From: JAAERC01 sp965602655
GTDB taxonomy: Bacteria; Zixibacteria; MSB-5A5; GN15; PGXB01
NCBI GenBank assembly: GCA_965602655.1
Contig: CBFCZE010000138.1
Span: 1 to 7,286 of the forward strand
Length of the DNA stretch: 7,286 nucleotides
Direction of reading: 5' to 3'
The notes below the pieces were generated by a model. It had not been told where the DNA came from and did no database searches. It saw nothing but the letters and a program-made list of their open reading frames with translations. The position numbers and the translations under genes were made by a program. Of this stretch, positions 1-5,011 are shown piece after piece (positions within the stretch are counted from its first letter, which is position 1; each line of letters starts with the position of its first letter).

Positions 1-1007
1 TAATTACCGGCGGATGCGGATTTCTGGGACAGCATCTGACAAAATATATCCTGGACATGTTTCCCGAAATAAAAATTAAAATTATTGACCTTAAGGCAAA
101 TCCTAATCCGGTATATGATTTCAGCAAATATGATAGAATTCAAATTGAGCTGAACAGGAATATCTGTGAATACGATTCAATCAAAAATGATTTTGATAAT
201 ATCGATGTCGTTATTCATCTTGCAGGAGTAATATCATTTTCTATAAAAGATAAAGATTTTCTGCATAATGTAAATGTCAATGGAACAGCGAATGTCCTCA
301 GGGCGGCCAAGAACGGCAATGTCAATAAAGTAATACATATAAGCTCGGTAGCGGCGCTTGGTTACGATAATAAAAAAGATAAACCTGTGAACGAAAAATT
401 CAAATTCGATTGGAAAAAGGCTGTATCGAAGAAAAAGTATTATATGTTATCCAAACATCTTGCCGATGTTGAGGTGGAAAAATACCGGAAACAGGGACTT
501 GATATTGTAATATTATATCCGGGGCTTCTTTATGGACCCGGCGACATGACTAATACTTCCAGATTGATCAAGGCGATCAAAGATCAGAGAATACCATTCA
601 ACATGCCCGGAGGAACCAATATTATTGATGTTCGGGATGTGGCCAAAGGCATTATTGATGTTTTAAGGAAAAATCCGAAAAATGAAGATTTTCTGCTGTC
701 GGGTCATAATATGATGTTTGTTGACAGTAACCGGATAATTGCCGAGGTTTTGTCTGTTAATCCGCCCAAAAGAGTTTTGCCGAAGTTTTTAAACTTCCCT
801 TTATTTCATTTATTTATGTTTATCGAAACGATATCAAAAAACAAAGTTGAACTAACTGCTGATAATGTGGATTCCGGATTTCTATTCCGGTATTTTGACA
901 ATTCCAAAGCTCTGGAAAAATTAGGTTGGAAACCAGAAACGGAATTTAAGGAAACAATAACCGATACAGTTAAATGGCTCGAAAAAAATGGCTACTTTAA
1001 AGAATAA
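1..1007 (+). CDS. Extended SDR: NAD-dependent epimerase/dehydratase, 3-beta-HSD-like (5' partial)
   Basis: The reading frame is open to the left edge; the first complete codon is at position 3. It begins inside the Rossmann fold with ITGGCGFLGQ, the extended-SDR TGxxGFLG dinucleotide-binding loop, so only a handful of N-terminal residues are missing; the ATG at 57 is therefore internal. Other family marks, in order, are an acidic residue after the second strand (IKIIDLK), IHLAGV, ISSVAALGY, the catalytic pair in YMLSK (YxxxK), LYPGLLYGPGD and DVRDVAKGI. These fit the NAD-dependent epimerase/dehydratase and 3-beta-hydroxysteroid dehydrogenase branch, cytoplasmic enzymes acting on nucleotide sugars, sterols or related alcohols. 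The C-terminal substrate-binding half is not diagnostic, so the substrate is unknown. The last 20 bases overlap the next SDR gene, implying one operon with coupled translation. The family is certain; the exact reaction is not. Confidence 0.9.
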   Translation, partial: ITGGCGFLGQHLTKYILDMFPEIKIKIIDLKANPNPVYDFSKYDRIQIELNRNICEYDSIKNDFDNIDVVIHLAGVISFSIKDKDFLHNVNVNGTANVLRAAKNGNVNKVIHISSVAALGYDNKKDKPVNEKFKFDWKKAVSKKKYYMLSKHLADVEVEKYRKQGLDIVILYPGLLYGPGDMTNTSRLIKAIKDQRIPFNMPGGTNIIDVRDVAKGIIDVLRKNPKNEDFLLSGHNMMFVDSNRIIAEVLSVNPPKRVLPKFLNFPLFHLFMFIETISKNKVELTADNVDSGFLFRYFDNSKALEKLGWKPETEFKETITDTVKWLEKNGYFKE

Positions 1008-1737
1008 AGTCACAGTAATTACCGGAGCCAGCAGCGGTATAGGTATGGCTGCCGCCATTGAGTTCGCCAGAAAAGGTTCAAAAGTCGTGATGGCGGCCCG
1101 AAGAGAAGACAAATTAGTACAATTAGAAAAGCACATCAGGCAGTTCAACGAAAACTGTATATTTGTCAAAACTGACGTGACCGACGAAGAACAGGTAAAA
1201 AATCTGTTTGATGAAGCGGAAAAAGAATTTGGTCAGATTGACATTTTAATAAATAATGCCGGTCGGGGACTAAAATCCGAATTAATCAATATTTCTCTTG
1301 AAGACTGGAATGCGGTTCTGGCCGTTAATTTGACTGCCGTTTTTCTTTGCTCTAAAGAAGCGGCGCTGAGAATGAAAAATAAAAATGTCAGAGGGCATAT
1401 TATTACTATTTCTTCCATTGCCGGAAAAATCAGCACACCATTTTTCTCGGCGTACTGCGCCTCGAAGCGAGGTGTACGAGGTTTCAAAAAAGCTATTAAA
1501 TGGGAATTAAAAAAATATAAAATAAAAGTTTCTAACGTGCATCCATTCGTGGTTATGACTGAATTCTTCGAAATTTATCCCCAGAAACCCCCTCGAAACC
1601 AGGCTTTGATGCCGGAAGACATTGCCACCCATCTGGCCGCAATTGCCGAAAGAAAGGTTATTAAGAGATTATGGACAACGATCAGAAACTTTCTAAAAAG
1701 ACTCTTTAACCTTATCTGGTATTCACTTTTTAAATAA
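988..1737 (+). CDS. Classical SDR family NAD(P)-dependent oxidoreductase
   Basis: A 249-residue classical short-chain dehydrogenase/reductase of normal length. It has the cofactor loop TGASSGIG (residues 12-19), ARR at 37-39 (basic residues suggesting NADP preference), D63 in TDV, NNAG (89-92) and a complete catalytic tetrad N114, S143, Y156 and K160 (YCASK). It is probably a soluble or peripheral cytoplasmic oxidoreductase; the C-terminus (about 230-249) is basic and hydrophobic (RLFNLIWYSLF) and could touch the membrane. The start at 988 is chosen because the first beta strand begins at residue 7, so no later Met would keep the fold. No Shine-Dalgarno precedes it, only an A-run, and the gene begins 20 bases before the upstream stop, so translation is likely coupled. 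The substrate cannot be told; pairing with an extended SDR suggests two steps on a common carbonyl/alcohol substrate, which is inference. Confidence 0.92.
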   Translation: MATLKNKVTVITGASSGIGMAAAIEFARKGSKVVMAARREDKLVQLEKHIRQFNENCIFVKTDVTDEEQVKNLFDEAEKEFGQIDILINNAGRGLKSELINISLEDWNAVLAVNLTAVFLCSKEAALRMKNKNVRGHIITISSIAGKISTPFFSAYCASKRGVRGFKKAIKWELKKYKIKVSNVHPFVVMTEFFEIYPQKPPRNQALMPEDIATHLAAIAERKVIKRLWTTIRNFLKRLFNLIWYSLFK

Positions 1738-1961
1738 TCTGATAGATATTTTCCCCGCCATCAGAAACCTTTTCCTTACCGATAATCTCAAAATAACTGC
1801 AAAATCACCCTTATTCTCTCTCTATACCCCTAATAAATATCGATTTAATTGTGGAGTGGAAAAACAGTTTTACTGCAAGATTGATACACCGAAAAATATG
1901 TTTATGACAAAACGAATCCATTTCATTGAATTTGTATGGTAGAGAAGAGGTTACAGAGAAT

Positions 1962-1993
1962 CCTGAGTTTGCAGAACTTCGCTTGCAATGAAG
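1962..1993. repeat. Degenerate relic resembling the dispersed GCTTCGCTCGCAATGA repeat
   Basis: The segment reads CCTGAG-T-TTGC, then AGAAC, then TTCGCTTGCAATGAAG. From memory, a repeat found in many copies in diverse bacterial genomes has the form GAGATTGCTTCG...CTTCGCTCGCAATGACG. The two halves match with single substitutions on either side of a changed 5-base centre. The order of blocks and the long TTCGCT-GCAATGA match support a decayed copy. Only one copy is in the window, so repetition cannot be shown here. Confidence 0.35.
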
Positions 1994-2309
1994 TGAAAAG
2001 AAATAGAAGAATGAAAATACAGGTCAGAATTGATTCGAATAATTTAAAAAAAATAGAGTTATTGTTCAACATTGATTTTACAACATCCGTCTTTTATTTG
2101 CCTAAAGATATTTTGGCGACAATAGGGATTGGTGAAGATGCCATAATGTTACTGAATTTTTTATTAGAAATATTTTTTTAATTTCGTATTATTTTTTGAA
2201 ATATTTGGAACCTTAGCGAAACTATAAACATAGAACCTGTTAGAGGAAAGGAAAAAAAGGAAATCAAGTTAAGTAGGAATACTTTTCCCATGTATGTTTT
2301 AAATATTGC

Positions 2310-2338
2310 TTGACAGATTTATAAACATCGTTTACCTT
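2310..2338 (+). promoter_or_regulatory. Candidate sigma70-type promoter for the cohesin-like gene
   Basis: A perfect -35 box TTGACA (2310-2315) is followed 17 bases later by a weak -10, TACCTT (2333-2338). A better-looking GATAAT at 2339-2344 is 23 bases away, too far for standard spacing. The predicted transcript would carry a leader of about 170 bases before the start at 2517. Confidence 0.35.
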
Positions 2339-2501
2339 GATAATAGAAACAGTGGTATGGTATTCCGAAATTGATTCCCCTCACACGCCAAAAATTGCGC
2401 AACTAAAGAGTATTGCGGATTAGTAAATGGTTGTTCGGCAAACATGGATAGTTTGCACTGATATTTCAAGCCGACAGCTGAAGATGAAACTTAAACCCTA
2501 T

Positions 2502-2510
2502 AGGGGGTGG
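2502..2510 (+). promoter_or_regulatory. Ribosome binding site deciding the start at 2517
   Basis: AGGGGGTGG lies 6 bases upstream of the ATG at 2517. It is much stronger than anything before the in-frame ATGs at 2427 and 2484, and the protein starting at 2517 opens directly with a classical signal peptide. Confidence 0.7.
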
Positions 2511-2516
2511 TTATTG

Positions 2517-3341
2517 ATGAGAACTGTAAGCATCATCTCGATCATCCTGGTATTACTGATGATTTCTTCGCTGAGCGCGGCCGAAGTCAATTCAATAGCG
2601 GCGCCGAAATGTGCCGTTAATGTTGATAAGGTTATTGTTCCAATCGAACTCAACAACGTTCAGCCTATGGCGGCTCTGGATTTGCCGTTGGAGTTTTCTG
2701 AAGGGGTGACCTTGGAAGAGGTCAGCTTTACCGGGACAAGAGCGGAGAAATTCGATTTTGCCATCGCCAAGATTGACAACGAAAATAATATCGTTATTCT
2801 TGGCATGATTCCGATGGTTTATGGTGAAAACGCAGATTTGACACCGGGTAAAGGCGAAATCGCCAAACTGATATTCCATGTGGATGATCTGAGTCTGGAA
2901 TCGCTTGAACTGAATGTCGTTTCGCTGGAAGAGCATTCACCAATGTTTGTTTACACGGAAATGGTAAACGGTGAAGGCAAGACAATGGTGTCAACACCTG
3001 AATTTTCGGGAGCTATTATCGCGCTGGCCGATGGAGCTCAGGAAGAACCGGCAGTGGTGCCGGGGACTTTTGCATTGAAACAGAATGCGCCGAATCCATT
3101 TAACCCAACGACCGGTATTGCTTTTGATCTACCTGTGGCCTCACAAGTAAAACTGGAGATTCTTAATGTTCTGGGTCAGAAAGTGAAAACGCTGGTAAAT
3201 GAATTCCATGAGGCGGGTTCACATTCGGTTATTTGGGATGGTCGTGACGATTATGGCTCGGCCACGGCCAGTGGTATTTATTTCTATCGGATTATAGCTG
3301 GTGAAAATCAAGCTGTAAAGAAAATGATGATGCTGAAGTAA
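2517..3341 (+). CDS. Secreted cohesin-like protein with Por-secretion/FlgD-like C-terminal domain
   Basis: A 274-residue exported protein. Residues 1-22 form a signal peptide (MRTVSIISIILVLLMI..., cleavage near SAA-E). Residues about 24-175 look like a cohesin-type beta-sandwich: an opening VIVPIELNNVQPMAALDLPLEF, a central IVILGMIPM strand, then GKGEIAKLIFHV, all typical of cohesin/dockerin-anchoring folds. After a short Glu/Ala/Pro linker, residues 185-274 form the sorting-type module: FALKQNAPNPFNPTT, VKLEILNVLGQKVKTLV, GIYFYRI and a final KKMMMLK. In FCB-group bacteria this module marks type IX-type secretion or surface attachment. In-frame ATGs at 2427 and 2484 would lengthen the N-terminus, but the best ribosome site serves 2517. 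The gene is monocistronic, with its own promoter candidate and terminator. It is likely a surface binding or scaffold protein. The cohesin call rests on pattern recognition; other Ig-like folds are possible. Confidence 0.75.
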   Translation: MRTVSIISIILVLLMISSLSAAEVNSIAAPKCAVNVDKVIVPIELNNVQPMAALDLPLEFSEGVTLEEVSFTGTRAEKFDFAIAKIDNENNIVILGMIPMVYGENADLTPGKGEIAKLIFHVDDLSLESLELNVVSLEEHSPMFVYTEMVNGEGKTMVSTPEFSGAIIALADGAQEEPAVVPGTFALKQNAPNPFNPTTGIAFDLPVASQVKLEILNVLGQKVKTLVNEFHEAGSHSVIWDGRDDYGSATASGIYFYRIIAGENQAVKKMMMLK

Positions 3342-3373
3342 AGTCAAAAAAATAATTGCCAAAACAGCAAGTG

Positions 3374-3404
3374 AAACCCCTCCGGTAGCAGGAGGGGTTT
3401 TTTA
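3374..3404 (+). terminator. Intrinsic terminator after the cohesin-like gene
   Basis: A perfect 10-bp stem AAACCCCTCC / GGAGGGGTTT (3374-3383 with 3391-3400), a 7-base loop, and a T-rich tail. It lies 32 bases after the stop codon. Confidence 0.92.
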
Positions 3405-3438
3405 TTGGGCAGTTATTGCGACCTCATAAGCTTTTATC

Positions 3439-3456
3439 TACCATAAAGATATGGTA
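3439..3456. repeat. Inverted repeat TACCATA(4)TATGGTA
   Basis: Perfect 7-base arms separated by AAGA. It lies 35 bases after the upstream terminator's tail. It could be an operator or a weak hairpin; no gene nearby on either strand obviously uses it. Confidence 0.5.
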
Positions 3457-3616
3457 TTCAACTTATCTATTGATGAATTATGGACGCAGTTCATGCGATT
3501 TTTCTTCTTAATAAAAAATATTTCCTTGATTGAATTATCTCTACTTTATTGCCCGGTAACAATATAAAACAATTGCGATAAAACCGGCACAAATTTTGTG
3601 TTACTTATACATAGAG

Positions 3617-3639
3617 TTAAGTGACAGGATGTCACTTGA
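3617..3639. promoter_or_regulatory. Inverted repeat AAGTGACA(3)TGTCACTT, operator-like
   Basis: Perfect 8-base arms around GGA; the next outward positions are one G-T and one T-A pair, giving a 23-base element. It sits just upstream of a TATAGT box (3651-3656) and before the putative small RNA, a fitting place for a dimeric regulator's site. It could instead be a 5' hairpin of a transcript starting farther upstream. Confidence 0.4.
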
Positions 3640-3661
3640 CCTTAAAGATATATAGTGGGGA

Positions 3662-3771
3662 CTTAGTCTGCAGGTCCTAAAAGTTTAGCAGTTTTTATTT
3701 GGCGGTAAGCTGCTTAGCTTGTGTAACAGGGAGCGGTGGGATTTCAAATTGGAATCCCACCGCCATTTTTT
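3662..3771 (+). ncRNA. Putative small structured RNA ending at a terminator with no gene of its own
   Basis: No open reading frame explains the strong plus-strand terminator at 3733-3771, and the upstream protein gene already has its own. The preceding sequence can fold: AAGTTTAGCAG (3681-3691) pairs with CTGCTTAGCTT (3710-3720) over 11 positions with one U-U mismatch and one G-U, enclosing an 18-base loop with GGCGGTAAG. A -10-like TATAGT lies at 3651-3656, so a start near 3662 would give an RNA of about 110 bases. No good -35 box is seen. I do not recognise it as 6S, SRP, tmRNA or any riboswitch I know. Function is unknown, and the 5' end is a guess. Confidence 0.35.
3733..3771 (+). terminator. 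Intrinsic terminator (plus-oriented), possibly shared
   Basis: GCGGTGGGATTTC (3733-3745) pairs with GGAATCCCACCGC (3751-3763), 13 bp with one G-U, around a 5-base loop AAATT. A C-A and six Ts (3766-3771) follow on the plus strand. On the minus strand the hairpin lies 18 bases past the stop of the PP-loop gene, but no T-run follows it there, so it suits plus-strand transcripts better. Confidence 0.85.
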
Positions 3772-3781
3772 GTACCATTTT

Positions 3782-4813
3782 TTATTTAATTTGAAATTCG
3801 GATATGTCCTCGGTTCGCGCCGGCGTAACTTTTAATATTTGATTAAAGCTATCATTTGAACATTCTACTTCAACCACCGGCTCATTTTTTAATTTGCAAT
3901 ATCGAGCCGTGATTGCGGCGGCTGTTTCAATATTACTTTTTCCCTTTGAGTCAATATAGAGGGTAAGCGGTGATCCGGTGTCTAATGTTTCAAGTTTCAA
4001 ATACTCCGGTTTGGCAAACTGTTTTATTTTTTCGTTTTCTTCTTCGTTGCGACCGACTATCACTTTTGTATGCTCATTCAGACGAAAATGTCGCCCGACT
4101 CGCAACAAATTGATATCATTCAGATTCATATGTTTGGAATATTCAAGCAAATCTTTTAGTCTTCTGGAATACGAGGGGTCGGTTAGAAGACATCCTCCGG
4201 CTGGATTAGAATAATCCTCAAGCCCGAACTGTTTGGCCAGTTCCATCTGTCGTTTTCGCGATCGCCCGGAAATACGCTCAAGCTTGTTTCTATCGATGAG
4301 ACCGTTTTTTTCCGGTAATGTTTCTGGTAAAAGTCTTCCCGACAATGGTCTTATCAGAAGACCATTCAGATTGCTGTCTCGCTTAACTATATCCATACTA
4401 TCCCGGCGCTGAGATTTCGGCCTTTGTCCAAGAACCTCACCGGTAATAATAAAATCGGCGTTTACCAATCTCATAAACTGTTTGGCCTCTTTAAGCATCA
4501 ATATTCGACAATCGATACATGGGTTCATATTTTTGCCATAGCCGTATTTTGGATTGATAACGATATCAACGAATTTGTCACCAAGATGCATTAATTTGAC
4601 GGTAAAACCGAATTTTTCCGCCGCCGGATACGGATCACCGCCGCAACTTGATTTATCGGAGATACTACATCCAAAATGTGTCAAAAATGTCAATGCGGTA
4701 ACCTCAATATTCTGGCGTTGCATCAGCAAAATCGCCAGTGCCGAATCAAGGCCGCCGGAATAAAGGGCGATTGCATGTCCGCGCTTTTTTCCATCTTTAT
4801 TATACAAGACCAT
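3782..4813 (-). CDS. PP-loop ATPase, MnmA/ThiI-related tRNA thiolation family
   Basis: A 343-residue cytoplasmic protein. Residues 19-24 are SGGLDS, the pyrophosphate loop of ATP-dependent adenylating enzymes such as MnmA, ThiI and TtcA. NPCIDCR (97-103) holds Cys99 and Cys102, placed like the first conserved Cys of MnmA-type enzymes. GEVLGQRPKSQ (125-135) and NPAGGCLLTD (203-212, Cys208) are hallmarks of a bacterial PP-loop family often annotated as a tRNA 2-/4-thiouridine enzyme. Further Cys residues are C49 and C57. The C-terminal third (about 230-343, with LLRVGRHFRL and VIVGRNEEEN) resembles the small RNA-binding-type domain attached to this family. The probable role is ATP-dependent activation of tRNA for sulfur transfer; exact base and sulfur donor are unknown. 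The ATG at 4813 is preferred over an upstream in-frame TTG at 4825, because GGAGA sits 5 bases before the ATG. It stands alone, divergent from the protease gene. Confidence 0.88.
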   Translation of the reverse strand: MVLYNKDGKKRGHAIALYSGGLDSALAILLMQRQNIEVTALTFLTHFGCSISDKSSCGGDPYPAAEKFGFTVKLMHLGDKFVDIVINPKYGYGKNMNPCIDCRILMLKEAKQFMRLVNADFIITGEVLGQRPKSQRRDSMDIVKRDSNLNGLLIRPLSGRLLPETLPEKNGLIDRNKLERISGRSRKRQMELAKQFGLEDYSNPAGGCLLTDPSYSRRLKDLLEYSKHMNLNDINLLRVGRHFRLNEHTKVIVGRNEEENEKIKQFAKPEYLKLETLDTGSPLTLYIDSKGKSNIETAAAITARYCKLKNEPVVEVECSNDSFNQILKVTPARTEDISEFQIK

Positions 4814-4818
4814 ATCTA

Positions 4819-4823
4819 TCTCC
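4819..4823 (-). promoter_or_regulatory. Ribosome binding site for the PP-loop gene
   Basis: GGAGA on the minus strand, 5 bases before the ATG at 4813. It overlaps the alternative TTG start at 4825, which argues against that start. Confidence 0.7.
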
Positions 4824-4942
4824 AATATAACACTTTCACCTTTTAATAAGTAAAATAATCACAGTATTATTTGTTTTATTTAATACGCAAATAATTGCTA
4901 ATCCGAGAATTAACTTGCAAAAAACGACTATGCAGATATATT

Positions 4943-4948
4943 TATAAT
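4943..4948 (+). promoter_or_regulatory. Consensus -10 box upstream of the protease gene
   Basis: A perfect TATAAT in the divergent 198-base intergenic space. The only -35-like hexamer, TTGCAA (4915-4920), is 22 bases away, longer than the usual spacer, so the promoter would need an activator or another -35. The leader to the start at 5012 would be about 57 bases. Confidence 0.3.
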
Positions 4949-5001
4949 AGGTGTAAGCCGATAATATAAGGCATGGGACTTGATAAATTTCTTCTATTTT
5001 T

Positions 5002-5005
5002 GGAG
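5002..5005 (+). promoter_or_regulatory. Ribosome binding site deciding the start at 5012
   Basis: GGAG is followed by AAGGGT and then the ATG at 5012. The in-frame ATG at 4973 lacks such a site and would put 13 extra residues before the signal peptide. Confidence 0.7.
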
Positions 5006-5011
5006 AAGGGT

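Larger units (their letters stand above)
1738..2426. other. Gene-poor intergenic region
   Basis: There are 689 bases (779 if the cohesin-like gene starts at 2517) without a convincing gene. The stretch just after the SDR gene shows no clear intrinsic terminator. A plus-strand reading frame of 81 codons from 1936 lacks a Shine-Dalgarno, starts inside a repeat-like element and has low-complexity AT-rich 3' codons; I do not call it. A later in-frame ATG at 2011 would give about 56 residues after a weak purine tract, the only variant worth testing. Around 2230-2275 there is a purine-rich run. A promoter candidate lies at 2310-2338. Nothing else is recognisable. Confidence 0.6.
3405..3661. other. 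Non-coding stretch with three inverted repeats
   Basis: There is no credible protein gene here. The stretch holds TACCATA-aaga-TATGGTA (3439-3456), CACAAA-t-TTTGTG (3588-3600) and AAGTGACA-gga-TGTCACTT (3619-3637). A TATAGT box sits at 3651-3656. The remaining DNA is AT-rich and featureless. Confidence 0.6.

Noticed and set aside
1936..2181. 81-codon plus-strand frame
   Set aside because: No ribosome site, starts within a repeat-like element, no recognisable domain, and AT-rich low-complexity 3' codons. A shorter version from 2011 is possible but unsupported.
2592..2997. Two minus-strand frames opposite the cohesin-like gene
   Set aside because: They are antisense to a well-supported secreted protein and show no domain or start signal.
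3640..3771. A known riboswitch or housekeeping RNA (6S, SRP, c-di-GMP)
   Set aside because: None of the conserved cores I know for these RNAs is present, and no plus-strand gene follows that a riboswitch could control.
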